From: Glandiceps talaboti
Taxonomy: Eukaryota; Hemichordata; Enteropneusta; Spengelidae
Length of the DNA: 64,000 bases
Reading direction: 5' to 3'
Assembly (NCBI RefSeq): GCF_964340395.1
Contig: NC_135564.1
Span: 8,412,861-8,476,860 of the forward strand
A program made the position numbers and the translations under genes. The notes below the pieces were generated by a model that made no database searches, was not told the origin of the DNA, and worked only from the letters and a program-made list of their open reading frames with translations. Below, in pieces: positions 1 through 22,632 of the stretch (positions are counted from its first letter, which is position 1; each line of letters opens with the position of its first letter).

Positions 1-424
1 GTCCCAAGAGAAGTCGCAGCGATCTCAATACAAAGCTTCTAAATCGAAAAACTTCAGTTGTAAGCTACTTTCTTTGCCTCAGAATTTGGAACTTTTGGCA
101 GTTTTACATTTAAAAAAATCGAGAGAGGTGATATAAACCTGAGGCTCGGATTATGGAAGCTGGGTAATGTGGAACTGTCTTATATATACTGTTCAATGCT
201 GACATCCAATTTTCCGTTTGATTATCACCAAAGAAAGAGGGGTAAGAAGACAGCAAACCGGTCATGCAATATATAACGTGATGTCCTTTAATGCGAGTTT
301 TCAGTAACCTGTAATTAACTTGCAAATCAAATATCTTAATGGTTCATTCGAACACTATTAGTCTCTCTGGTACCGAAACACTTGATTATCAGCTCATAGC
401 CATACTTAGCTGAATGTAATGATA

Positions 425-775
425 TATGATGGGTTGAGGTGCAGTATGGTGAGGTGCAGTGTGGTGTGGTGTGGTGTGGTGAGGTGTGAAGTGAAGTGGC
501 GTGACGTGACGTGACGATGTGCTCTGATGTGATGTGATGTGATGTGATGTATTGTAATGTTATGCCGTGTGGTGTGGTGTGGTGTGGTGTGGTGAGGCGT
601 GGTGTGGTGTGGTCAGGTGTGGTGAGGCGCAGTGTCGTGAGGTGTGGTTAGAAGTGACGTGACGATGTGTTCTGATATGTGATGTATTGTCACTTATGTC
701 ATGTCATGTGGTGTGGTGTGGTGTGGTGTGGTGTGATGTGATATGATGTAATGTGATGTGGTGTGATGTGATATA
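425..775. repeat. Degenerate pentanucleotide satellite (GTGGT/GATGT)
   Basis: The array alternates GGTGT, GATGT, GACGT and related pentamers, in two blocks separated by short unique runs. A related array with GATAT to GGTGT pentamers occurs at about 45573-45905. Confidence 0.9.
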
Positions 776-3448
776 AAAGTACGAAACTATCGTATATTTC
801 TCCAGTGAGTATATAATCTACTCGATACAAATCTAAATTGATTTATTTTCAAAATTGATTAATTTCAAAATGTAGCTTAGTGATTTGTTTCAACCATTAG
901 CACAATCGTTACAGATTGCCTTTGTTTGCAAAGTCATAACTGAATATTTAACATATTACCTGTAAAGGTAAAGGTCCAATGATATAATTATTCGTGGCAT
1001 TCTATTTGAAGTAGGCTTAAAACATGTTTTCCAAACCTGAATTCGATGTACTCATGCAAGTATAATATGTTAATAGAGCTATTTGAAATAATGGATAGGA
1101 AGGAGAATAGAAACCACATGATGTGCAGCATAACTAAGAATCTGGGGTCAAATACAAAATGTGACCTCCAAGTATACGTATCGATTCTCACGTCTCTATA
1201 ATTTCCTCTCGCGGGGACACGATCCGTGAATGTCTACGGTGAGTGTTAAAAGAATAACACTCTGTATGTTTGTGCAGTCTAATGTGTACAGAACGAATTG
1301 ACTCAATCTCTGCACATATACTGCGAAGTATTCGTAACGTTTTCGGTGCCTATTCGTTCTCATGGTAACGTAACTTTACAATGATTTTAAAATGATATCT
1401 CATATCACAATGATTGTGTGCATTAGGAACCTTATCCGTTTTTGTGTAAAAGTATCCTGAGGAAAAAGTAATAAAAAAATCGCTGAACATTTGAGAGAAT
1501 AGATTTAGATTGTAATTACATTTATCCTTCTTCGTCTATCAAATGACTAATTTCAATGATGCGTGGGGAACTTGCTTTGATGTCATCTTAGATTATTTGT
1601 ATTTTAACAAACTCATTATTCTATTCTGCCTCAGTGGTTCGGTAATTTCACTAAAGTAGGTAGGTCGCTTTGACCCAAACAATGCACGATGGAGTTCTTT
1701 TGACAGGAATGTATATCCAAGTCTCTCACAATTAAATCAGTGCGATCTACAAATGTGTACGTCTTATGTTGCATTGAACACTCGTCGGAGCAAACCATTA
1801 CCACTATCACATTAAAAGAAAATACAAAGCCAAAAATGCAACTATGATGAGATCTTTGTCGGACTTCCCAGGGTTGTGAGAGAATGAAGTTCTCTCAACA
1901 TTATACTTGTTATCTCAAGTGGTATTTTTGATTTTACATGTATAACTTCTCAATTCTAGCTGTCAACAAAATACAGAGGTTTTGGAAGTTGTTTTTGTTA
2001 TAATTAAATAAAACAAATTTCTAGAGAATGAATGAATATACTGTTTTACTAAGATCTCAAAAGTAACTTGAACCAATGTATATAGATCTGGAAACAGTAA
2101 TTATGTACTGAGTGTGAGTGACTTAATATTTCACGAATGAAATTCATTGTTATTGATTTACAAGATTCAGATTATCCTAATGGTATAAAGTACTTTTGAA
2201 TCAAGTTGAACTGCCTCAGTCATTCATTCAATTTCTTTCATTGTGCTAATAACTCTTGTGGTCAACGTTTTGTCATAATTGTAAAAATAACATACACGTC
2301 TTTGCCACAGCGGTATAACGCGTCAATGTTCTTCTGTTGGAAAATTGATACGTGGCTTGTGAGGTTATATGTTTGACTTACACGGGCTATATCGCATAAG
2401 CAGCTCAAAGTTTTAGCATTGAACTTTCGATCTGTCATGATCGAAGATATATCAAGGTCGTCATCAGCATGACAAATTCTATACATGTGGAAGTCCGTGG
2501 AAGTCACTTGATCTACTATTAAGCTAATGATGAACAGTTTTGAGAATACGTCTTAATTTTTCGGCGTCGTATACTGTGCTTGGAGACGGCAATGGATCCG
2601 GACACACAAACAAGAGTCGGTCGAGCGAAAAATAGTGTGTTTTCAGATAAGATCTTAGCCCAGCTAATACCCTTGGCATTTGGTATAACTGTATCAATGC
2701 ATGCGAAATACAAATACACCAGTTAATCCTTTCGTTCCTTCGAACAATGTAATCAGTCAGTTTCATGTCGTTTGAGCCATTTCGATATTGAAAAGAAAGT
2801 AGATTTCAACACAAACATTTATTTACTCAAGGTCTATCTGTTGTTGAGATATAGTTCATTCTGGTCTTTCTAAACATGATCAAAATCCTGAACGTAAGAC
2901 GCCAGTGAATACACCTGTACTTCGCCTTCAAATAGTGCTATTATCGCCCCTACTACAATGGTGATAAAGGAAATTCGATAAACCTATAAGAATCCAAAGA
3001 AAAGTGAACGCCCATGGTAATGCCACTGTACTATTTCTTTACAATTTTTTAGGTGGTGGCCTTCACATTATTTCGAACAATAAGCGTGATTTGTCTCACG
3101 TCAGATGGTACACATGATTCGAACAGTAATTTGACAGATTCGTTCAAGTGACAGAATTGTTCCCAACATCGTTATTTTTAGTTTCACAGGAAAGCGGAAA
3201 AAACATCGCCTAAGAAATCGGCCTAAATTGCACGTAACTGCACCAATTTCATAATTATACAAATTTACATGAACGAAGAGGAAGTGGTTATTTTTGCATT
3301 GAATATCTGTTTTAGCATTACAGTGGAAACAGCTAAACGTGTAAGCAAAGACTGTCGCTGTACACCAGCAAGGCTAGAGTTTCGATGTTTGAACTATCGT
3401 GCTAATTCTTGACGCGAACATTCACTGTTAGATCGTATATGAAACTGG

Positions 3449-3451
<3 letters not shown>

Positions 3452-3497
<46 letters not shown>

Positions 3498-3612
3498 ACA
3501 CACACACACACACGCATATACATGTATGTAGACACAGACATGTACGTGTACGTGCACACACAAACAAACAAACAAACAAACAAACAAATAAACAAACAAA
3601 CAAACAAGAAAA
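3452..3612. repeat. (AC)n and (AAAC)n microsatellites
   Basis: An AC-dinucleotide run (about 3452-3513) is followed by a mixed segment and an AAAC tetranucleotide run to about 3612. It lies just downstream of the signal-peptide exon on the minus strand. Confidence 0.95.
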
Positions 3613-3648
3613 CAAACTAACAAAGTTAAATTATGAAAGATAACTTAC

Positions 3649-3709
3649 CATCAACGCATGTTGTTCCAAGTAAAATAATCGCTAATACTACTGCTAAAAC
3701 AGAAACCAT
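3649..3709 (-). CDS. Putative first coding exon (signal peptide) of an unidentified minus-strand gene
   Basis: Read on the minus strand, ATG at 3709 opens a frame beginning MVSVLAVVLAIILLGTTC, a typical cleavable signal peptide with a long hydrophobic core. The coding run ends after 61 nt in a consensus GTAAGT donor, leaving phase 1. Phase 1 is the phase used at every join of the CCP/FTP gene further right and is general for extracellular-module genes. The inference is that this is exon 1 of a secreted or membrane protein whose remaining exons lie to the left, mostly outside the window. I could not find exon 2 in the 3.6 kb available. It could be a paralogue of the 10-19 kb gene, but nothing beyond phase and signal peptide supports that. 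Confidence 0.5.
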
Positions 3710-5422
3710 ACGACTGCTCCATCTTTCAGAGACGAATTCCTTCATTTTATCTGAGTTGCATATATATATATATATGATGCAATACTTTTACGAAAAGACA
3801 CCTATAAAGAAATGTAGTAATATTCATCAAATGATGTCTAAAACACTAAATAGAAATCACCTACATGCAAGTATACCAACAACTTATAACCATTTCAACC
3901 TTACAGATGTATAATGTGACACAGTGACAGATAAATCTTCGCCCAGCTAAACTGCTGAAAATAATTATAAATGCATACAATATGTATGTATAATCAAAAT
4001 TTAATAAATTTAAACATAAGGGCTATTGTAAAAAATTTAGAAGTTAGTGCATTATTGACATTATTAAGTTTTCTCTGTCCCACGAATAAAAAACGTAGTC
4101 ATTAAATTCGTTAATAAAATTCAACTCGTTAATAATGTTACAGTTATTTCGTTTTAAACACCATACTCCTTACCCTGTGTATATTTTTGGGTGGTCGAAA
4201 AGTCGGTGTTGTTATTTGTTTCGTCGGTGACGTCACGCTTGATCAAGTTCTAATGCACGGGATACAAACATGTTTTACGTTGTTTATTGGTCATATAGAA
4301 TAGACTTCGTTGAGCTAGCTTGAGGTTCATCAAATTCGTATACCTGCAATTGTAGTCATCTGAAGATACCTATGTCGCAGACAAAGTCAATGATACTTGA
4401 TTTCGTTAAAGTTGAAACATTGTGAGGAGGCAGAAACACAGAGTGAATTCGTTTCCTACGGATTGAATACAATATGACACACACGACGTTCAGACGATAA
4501 GATAACTTAAATGGCGCTACTTGACATTAAATATTCAAGAGCCTTTTGAAACGTCATCAGTGATACAATTTCTGGAATGCAGTAGTAATAATACCGAAAG
4601 ACCGATTCACCTTTATCTCATCAGCGACGCATCCGCAATATGAAACGTTGCCGTTAAAACTTGAGTGTCATTCAACAGTCACTGTCCAGAAACGATGTCA
4701 GTCGTCAATAGCAGGTTATTAAGATGACGTAATTATATATTCAAAAGAGCTTAACCAGGCGTCATCACTCTCGTTCGGATACTGTTTGTTGTACAACAGC
4801 GGGAACACGAGTCTACAGTTTCATATAGGTCTTCCTCACAATAAACAATTTGTGGGTGTATCTCCGTAAACAAAATTAAGTCTATGTACAGTCATTTTCA
4901 GAGCATTCATATTATGTTCTTTTCAATAGACTTAGCTGCCTGGCATCTAAAGTAAAAATTGAATTGACCACGTTGATCGTTTCAATGGTAATAATGAAAG
5001 ACCACGGGTGTGTATTGTCACGACACTTCATACTGCATACTGCTATTCTTGCCATTGAGAGCCAACCCACTTTGACAAAACTTGGATCCTTCAACTTTGC
5101 ACAGCGCATGACAACTTGTAATTATACGACATTAGGATTCAACTGTTCAATCAAGCGGTGTCTATTGCAACCTACTTTGTGTCCACAGGTAAACGCCGTG
5201 GCAAACGGTCTGAAACTGCCCATGTTTGAATGTTACTGCCGGATTGTACATGTACGTACAATCAATGAACATGGCAGTGGCATTGTCTTTGACATGGGTT
5301 GAGACAATAATTGATTTGTATTATGCGGAGTGACCAATTCAATGGGTGAGATTCTACCATATATAGACCAATACATAATCGATAAAGTGGGAGGAAAAGT
5401 ATTGCTTCGGTCATCGAGAATA

Positions 5423-5953
<531 letters not shown>

Positions 5954-6022
<69 letters not shown>
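5954..6022. repeat. (TA)n microsatellite
   Basis: Uninterrupted TA dinucleotides on the right side of the hammerhead-bearing fragment. Confidence 0.97.
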
Positions 6023-6024
<2 letters not shown>

Positions 6025-6201
6025 AAGTCAGTGGTAAGATTTGTCCGTAGTACAGTGCTCGATACGTCTAAATGAAAATCCCGCCTTACACCACACGATT
6101 TATACGAGGTATATTCAGTACATCAACATCTCCTGACGAGTGATTTACTCACGAAACAGGCTTGTAGAGACGAAAAACCCGACTTGATTTTCTTCTACCC
6201 T

Positions 6202-6361
<160 letters not shown>

Positions 6362-8919
6362 ATATACACTCACTTTAGACGATGAATTAAACCTTCATAC
6401 CACACTGATGTTGTGAAGATAGCCAATTAGAGCGAATCTAATCCAGTAACCAAAGCGATACGATAGCACTCTATTTACTCATTTGTTGATACAACTAATC
6501 ACGGTATGTGAAATCTTGTGAGTGGTCAGTTTAATTACCAGAACTGGAAACACAATACAATTGAGTGGCTAATATTATTAGTCTAGATTACACTACTAAG
6601 TAGTAATCTGATAAATGTAGACGTTGTCACGTAGCCATTATCATGCGTTTTCTGCTGTCAAACGGGCGGTTACTCACAGGTTACCAAATGTCAAGAAGGG
6701 AATTTGAAAAGGCCCAGTCCAGATTCTAAGATCAACAGTTCGGTACGCAAACTTGAACAGGTGTCTGGCAGAGTTAAAGCACTGTATGGAATACTTGTAA
6801 TACAGCATATACTGTAGCTTGAAAGCAATACATTCACGGGGAGCACACCATTGAGTCAATTTAATCATACAGATTATTCACACCTGTACCTATCTTTTGA
6901 AATTTATTTTGGTTATATACTCTCTCCGACTCTTTCCCATTGTTACAACTGTACTCTCAATTTCATTTAGCGGATACGGATAACGTTAGTTACACAAAGG
7001 AAGTGTTCGCATCCCTTTTATTTTGGTTATACCATAAAAAGTATCACCGACGATACTTCCATGGACATAGTACAAATCTGGACATGCTCTGAACTGATTC
7101 CGTCACTATGTCATTTATATTCAAAAACTAAATACATTTTGCAAGCGTTACATTTGACGTTCATGCTGATATCTTGCTCCCGGGAACAATAAAACATTGA
7201 CGTTTAACTCCTAAAACTATCTGAACTTCGCAAATTACCACTGTGACAGCAAAACTATACTAGACTTAATGTAATTGATACAACAACAGCAAACACGGTC
7301 TCATCGTACACGCTTGCAATATATGGTGTGACATCATACTTTCAATTATATAACTTAATTAATTCTCCCGCACAATAACCGTCGAACAGAGGATTTAAAA
7401 ATCACGTAAAGTAACTGACAGACGCTCTGGAAACTTGACATTTTGCATCGACGCTGGCAGTTTGATGAACAATGGCCGTTGCAATCGAAATCACTGACTT
7501 GCGAACAACCAGTCATGCTAACAATAGACAAATCATAAATCCACATTTCGATGTGTAATGGAAACAAAAAACAATAGAGGCATTTCATGGCCATTTTCAT
7601 ACTACCAACATTTCATTAAATTGACTGTCCAGGAACGTGAAATAGTGAAATAATAGTGAAATGCTATGGAACACTGAAAACGAAATGAAGTCAGGCAAAG
7701 AGGCATTTTCAAATTAACAGTTCTGAATTCATTATTAGCTATATGCAGATTCATAGCGGGACTTACGATACTGTCGTACCATTATGTGTTTGCGACCTCT
7801 CTATCCCACTGTCAAGAACAACAACAAAAAACAAAAACAAAAACAACAATAACAACGCTTTAAAAAGTGACTGAATTTTTTCTAACAGCAAAAGTAACCA
7901 TACTTATTTGATCATCGTTTATACAAATTCACAACGTTTACGTTATCACATGGTGAAAATACTTTACCTACACTTTATGTGCACTTGTTTTGGCCTTGAC
8001 CACAATAAGACTCACCGTCAATCATCAGTAGACCCTCAGATCAGACCACTAAGGTGGACCTAATTGCTGAAAAACCCGGCGCCACTAAGATTGGGAAAGG
8101 ACAGTCATTAGATACACAGCATTTATATGTATAATACATGTCTGTAGTACCACTTGTCTGTGATAGTATCTATATGAAACAAATTGATGTCTATTCAACG
8201 GAGAAAGTTTTCATCAATCATCTTTGGAAAAGGAAATGCTGCGCATGCGCTTAGCAATCTTGTGGTTTATAATAGAAACCACGACAGCGGAAGCCAGCAA
8301 GCTTTCGACAAACTAGACAAACCATAGACAGTGGAGAAGTCTTTCCATTGTCTCTATGCATAAACTAAACCTTTGTTGCGACATTCTGGTGTAAGTATAT
8401 GGTATAAGCTAATGAATTGGTGTTTGTTTAATTTTACTCACAGTATAGTGGCGTTTCTAATGACTTGGCAGTGTACATTTTGGTGGACTTCCAGTGTTTA
8501 CACTATCTTGACTAAAGGGCGATTATATCCGCACAGTAAAAACGCCGCACCACGTACCCGCTTGTATAATAGTGCCATATATAATAGTGGTGTTTTTAGT
8601 CTTAGTGCATCTTACGAAGACGAAAGCTTGGTCACCACAGAAGTATTTGATCAACAAATAAACGAGAGAAAAAACAAGCATATCGAATTGCGGTGATAGT
8701 GAAACACTTGATAACAAATCAAGATAACTTGGCAAGTATGCACAACCACTTACACTGTAGCTGCATATTGTATGTCAGTCAATGAGACATGTACAGTGTT
8801 TGTTGATGCCACCTGTAAGAGTTATATTGTAAATAAAGTGATTTCTATTGTGGTGACACTAGTACTGTGGTTGGACGTTGGTACCAAAGTCTCCAAAGCT
8901 CTCATGGTCTCGGTCAGTC

Positions 8920-9013
8920 AGTCTGTCTACAAATCATCCTATTTTTCTGTCTCGCCTGTCTCTGCCTGTCTATCTGTCTGCCTGCGCTGCCTGCCTATCT
9001 GTCTGTCTATCTA

Positions 9014-9044
<31 letters not shown>

Positions 9045-9133
9045 GTCTCTAAATGGTCATTTTGTTTTTGAATCCGCGATTTTCAATATTATAAGTCTCA
9101 CCTCCCTCCCTCCCTCTCACTCTCTCTAGATCT

Positions 9134-9193
<60 letters not shown>
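8920..9193. repeat. (CTGT)n/(CTGC)n and (CT)n microsatellites
   Basis: Degenerate CTGT/CTGC/CTAT tetramers at about 8940-9050 are followed by a CT run at about 9110-9193. The same order of CTGT then CT recurs at 25.5 and 26.4 kb. Confidence 0.93.
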
Positions 9194-9195
<2 letters not shown>

Positions 9196-9842
9196 GACAG
9201 ACTTGATATAATACGTCATTTTTGTGTAATTTCGACAAGAACCGAATTTGAAAGAAGGACGTGCAACTTGTAATAGTGTAATTGTATAGAATATTTTGAC
9301 CCAAACTATACGCCAACATGTGTTGTGTTGACTTCCATTCTTAGTTCTACTGTGACTGTTCATCGGAATTAAGAATTCAACGAAGAACTAAATCTAGTTT
9401 TAAATATTTTAATAACAAATCATAAATACTTATATTCAATGACAATTACAATAAATATTGGGATGTATAATATCTTTAGTTCACTGCTGCGTTTCTGTGG
9501 TACTGTAAACATTGTATTTTCCAATGGCAGATTTAACGAAACCTTACAAGCACGTACAATGTTACATTGAAACATTAAAGTGAAAAAAAACACGTTCAAA
9601 ATTACAATATCAGCGTAAAATGTCACCGTGGCAACGGAAATTCACACCCTGCTATCAGTTAGACTTTTAGAAAATCCTCTTGAACATTGCAATAATGATG
9701 TTTTTCAATCTCCTGTCACCAGAAGAGCTCCCTTCGAAGCACAGTACCGGCATTTATTCTAAATAAGTATATCGCTTTAGTCAGTTACAAAATTAATCTT
9801 AATATACGTATATATATTATTTAGCATCGACTGTAAGATACA

Positions 9843-9906
9843 TCAGTGTACGTCTTATCACTCCGCCCTCAACGGTGTTGGCTCGTGCGTGAGGGTGCCT
9901 TGACAA
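9843..9906. repeat. Short dispersed repeat (copy 1)
   Basis: Shares an ACGTC...CCGCCCTC box followed by a GTGAGGG box with 17545-17600 (same strand) and, inverted, with about 29400-29475. Ends are not defined; it may be the tip of a non-autonomous element. Confidence 0.4.
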
Positions 9907-10190
9907 GGCGTAGCTAACATCAACATTTGGCACAGATAAATATGAAGCCAAAATGAATGAGAGAGATATACATTTAGCTTTCTCCTTTCAGAGAGTAAAC
10001 AAGTCTGATATTTGAAGCTTTAATTTTTATAGCAATGAGATATGAGTTGTACCAATGGGCTCATTTGTTAATCTCAATGTCATGTGACGTCGACCAACAT
10101 CTTTACTTCGATCTTTGGGTAATACATGTAAGAACTACTCTATGCAAATTTACTGTCCTGGGACGTTCTTGTTGTTCAGTTCTTTGCTTG

Positions 10191-19265
<9,075 letters not shown>

Positions 19266-21492
19266 TTCGGAGGAATTCGACGTGGATTGCTTCGAGCTAA
19301 ACTTAGCCGTAAGAGAGATATTTAGTCAGCCTCTATCTCTCCCTGGTAGTTAGCTGTGAAGATCAAGAAAATAAAAACTGTAAAAATGGATTGGCTATTC
19401 TAATTGTTTTGAACAGATTCGCTCCCCAGTATGTCTGTGATTGTTCCGGATAATTGCTGTTTTTTTGTTCATGAAAGTATTCCCCCTTGTATCCTAATAA
19501 ATCTCTCATCACGCTATTGGAAGTAACAATCCCAAACATACAATCAAAATGACGTGTGGGCACTTTACTGTATCTTTCTAGTCTTCCTTGTGTCCCATGA
19601 ATTATCACTGCGATAAACAAACCATGAACAGGAATTAAATACACAACAAAGACAGTACTGTAATGGGTACGCTCATGATTAAAGCAATGTTGTGAACAAT
19701 TTACAAGTGTAAAACACCATGAAATATTGTACCCAATTTTTCAATGTTTCTGTCTCTCTGTCCGTTGTCTGTCTACGTATTTGTTGGGTTATTAGCCTCA
19801 TCTTAAATACTTAGCTCACCGCACTACGATGAAATAAAGTATATATAGTAATTAAAACCCCTTTTGTTGAAGAGATATTTTGGATAAGTTATGAACATTA
19901 AGTCCGCCATATTATAATTATGATGATCAAATACAGTCTCGTTCGTGTTCTCAAATCAAAATAATGTGTACGCGAGATGTTAATAATGTAAATGGCGTCT
20001 ACTGTCGAAGTAATTGTGTCAAATACATATCAAATAACACAAAGTTAAGTACACAGATTGCTTCCACGTACATATAACCTTGTGGAGTGTATTTTCGTAT
20101 AACGTACGGTCAAATAAAAAAAAGTTGTTTGGTTCCGGTTACCCTCCACCTAGTTTTTCACGCCGACCCAAAACTTATTTTTATGTATTCGAGAACAAAT
20201 AATAAAATCACGAAAATTAACTAAATAGTGGGTGCGGAAACTAACATCAACTGAAAAAGTCAATATAAAACTGTTCTTCCAATCTCTAATGGCTGTACAT
20301 CGGATAGGAAGAAATAAACAACACAACGACCATTTGGAAAACAATGGAAAACCCGAACTAGACACTCACACATGAAAAAAAAAATAAAATAAAATAAAAT
20401 AAAAAAATCTACCTACCCCACCTATTTTAAAATTGAATGTAATCGGAACCACACCATTTTTTACGCCTAATAGGAAACCGTTATGAATTTGTAACTGCTA
20501 TTTCAACCACATATTACTTACCGGAAATGCCACTGTGGACTTCAACTTGAAGTTCAAATCCGTCAACTGAATGTTCTACTGGCGACGTACAGTTACTGTA
20601 GTGATGGTTTAAGCAAAGCACATATTATGGAAATGAACATACCGGAAGGTCGGATGGTCACGGCCACACTGTACCCATTGTCTGTCATCAATGTTACTGT
20701 GTCATATCATGTGTACCAAATCTGGTCGTGGCAATAGTGCATACTACCGTTATATGAACGTCAGCGTTACCTAACGTTGAAACAAAATACTTGCAATTAA
20801 TCTGGCTAAAATATTATTAGCGGGTCACGTCATATCGAGAATTCGTTGCCATGTCAAATCATGCATGTGTGTCAAATCTGTTTGTTACACTAGTGCCGAC
20901 ATGCACCGTGACGTCAAAGTCACTTAACTGTGAAACAAAATACTCGGATTTACTGTGGCTGAAATATTATATTTGTGGGTCATATACTTGTTGTATTGAG
21001 ACTTCGTTTAGTACTTATTACACGTCATTAGTTGCACGTATCCCAGGATGCAATGCAAACGTTCTAATTGTGACATACGGAAGTCTTTTTTTTGACATCA
21101 AACAAAGAGATCGATCTTCGCCATACGTTGAACAGTTTCTACTTTTTACTACAATGTGATACATGACGTACACTCAGCTGTCGAAATTGCGCTATAAAAG
21201 AAGCTTAAAAATAACCAAATGATAAGACTTTCAAAATTGTTTGTTGGTCTGAGGTTGGCCTTTTTTTAGTTTGTAAGTTTGGGCAAAACAAGTCGGATAA
21301 ATCGATTCCGTGTGGTTATTTTTGTAGCCGTCTTACGAATGGCGTAAAACACTATTTTTTTGTAAATATAAAGTGAATATTCATAAATACATACAGTATT
21401 TGAATGGGGGTTGGGATTGGTTCGCATTTATAAAATATACATATGTTCTACTGGCATGCCAAGCTTACTGTATCTATCAAAATAATATACTG
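19266..21492. other. Intergenic upstream of the CCP/FTP gene
   Basis: Holds MITE family A copy 2 (20111-20472) and a diverged tandem duplication of about 160 bp (about 20695-20840 and 20855-21000). Two short minus-strand frames ending at GTAAGT (20520) and GTATGT (20651) donors could be exon relics but resemble no domain I can name. A 93-codon minus frame at 19363-19644 is also unrecognised. Confidence 0.5.
20111..20472. mobile_element. MITE family A, copy 2
   Basis: Closely similar along its length to 16424-16820, including the TGGTTCCG-GTTACC left part, a central block with CAATATAAAACTGTTCTTCC, and the CGGAACCACAC right end. Confidence 0.75.
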
Positions 21493-21565
21493 TGGAGAAT
21501 CCGGGTATCGATCCCGGTACCTCTCGCATGCTAAGCGAGCGCTCTACCATGTGAGCTAATTCCCC
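21493..21565 (-). tRNA. tRNA-Ala (anticodon AGC)
   Basis: 73 nt on the minus strand without intron. Acceptor stem GGGGAAT/ATTCTCC with one G-U pair, D arm GCTC...GAGC, anticodon stem CTCGC/GCGAG with loop TTAGCAT (anticodon AGC), T arm CCGGG-ATCGATA-CCCGG, discriminator A. All four stems pair. The A box (TAGCTC...GGTAGAG) and the B-box-like GGGATCGATACCC are intact, so it is likely functional. Confidence 0.95.
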
Positions 21566-21789
21566 TGGTCTTACTCCTTATTACCGCATGATGTGAGAAT
21601 TTATTTCACATAATAATGACTGGTAAGTGTAACCGATAGGATTTGTGAAGACCGCATTATTCAACTTGTTATTACACGTACAAATCGGTTGTAACATAAA
21701 TTTACGGGTAAGATCAATAGTTCAAGTATTAATGGGGATAAAAACATAGATACTTTTACAGGGGGTGTAGCCATATAGTTGATATCCTA

Positions 21790-22085
21790 CAAAATGATTT
21801 TACTTTTAATGGATCTGTTTTGTACCTTAATTGCAATTTTTTTCTAAAAAATTAAAATGAAACTAAAATCATACCCGATGAAATTTCGTCATAGTAAATG
21901 CATACCACTAAAATACAAAAAAAGAACCATTTTTTCTCACTAGATAATGGCTTTCTATTCATAGCACTACACTACATATAGATTAGAAATTGATTTGCTT
22001 CTGAAACAATTTTTTTGCTAATTTAGTTACATGGGGTCTGGGGCCTAACTTTAAACAATTAGGTTTTTTATCCTACATTAATCTA
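21790..22085. mobile_element. Small TIR/fold-back element (family B, copy 1)
   Basis: The right end (about 22030-22085, TTTTTTATCCTACATTA) is the reverse complement of the left end of a copy at 32123-32425 (TGTAGGATGAAAAAC). Both share an adjacent GGCC-AGACCC block. The left limit is approximate. Confidence 0.5.
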
Positions 22086-22600
22086 TTGATCTCGCCCCTA
22101 ACGGTGAAGTTATCTGCGATAATCTACCGCCAAGTTAAAAACAGAGTCTGCTGTGTCATTTTTATAATGAATCAGTGAAAAACTCGACCATCATGGCTTC
22201 AAGGAGAACTCGGGCAGCCAAAAAGGGGAGGGGAGGATGGCTTAGTTACCTTTTATTTTAACATATATGTAAATCTTCATTTGTCTTTTGTCAAAACAAG
22301 TGTCATTTTGTGTTAATAATAAATGAAATGTAAAAGTTACATGCGCTTTATTCTGAACGAAAGTTTAACAAAATTTGCAATTCATCGGTCGGCTATAACA
22401 CATTTTTTTTCTGACTGGTGCTATAAAATGATCAAGCTTTGAAATTCATTGAAATATAGCATTCTAATCATGACACGTACCCTACTTTAACAAAGTTTGT
22501 CAAAAATATCATCTATAAGAAGTCAGGAAATAATTAGAGAACTACCAGAATTTACGGCGGGGCGGGGGCGGAGGCTGAGGAGAGAATATTTTGGTCAAAA

Positions 22601-22632
22601 AGAGGTACCGGGATCGATGCCCGGATTCTCCA
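22601..22632 (+). pseudogene. tRNA-Ala 3' fragment (32 nt)
   Basis: Matches the 3' part of the AGC tRNA-Ala genes from the anticodon stem end through the T arm and acceptor to CCA-like TCTCCA. The 5' half is missing. It forms the tip of the left arm of an inverted repeat. Confidence 0.85.

Larger units (their letters stand above)
1..3648. other. AT-rich non-coding stretch, possibly intron of a gene running off the left edge
   Basis: No exon with good splice signals and recognisable homology was found here on either strand. The stretch holds a GTGGT/GATGT pentanucleotide array (about 425-775) and, near its right end, AC and AAAC microsatellites. If the signal-peptide exon at 3649-3709 is real, this region is the first intron, or more, of that minus-strand gene. 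Open frames of 66-81 codons around 2262-2766 (minus) resemble no family I know. Confidence 0.5.

Noticed and set aside
2262-2766. Three overlapping minus-strand frames of 66-81 codons
   Set aside because: No domain recognised, weak splice context, length expected by chance in such DNA.
19363-19644. 93-codon minus frame with a hydrophobic start
   Set aside because: The leader is plausible but no donor in suitable phase and no similarity; the exon at 19178-19265 fits the CCP/FTP gene better.
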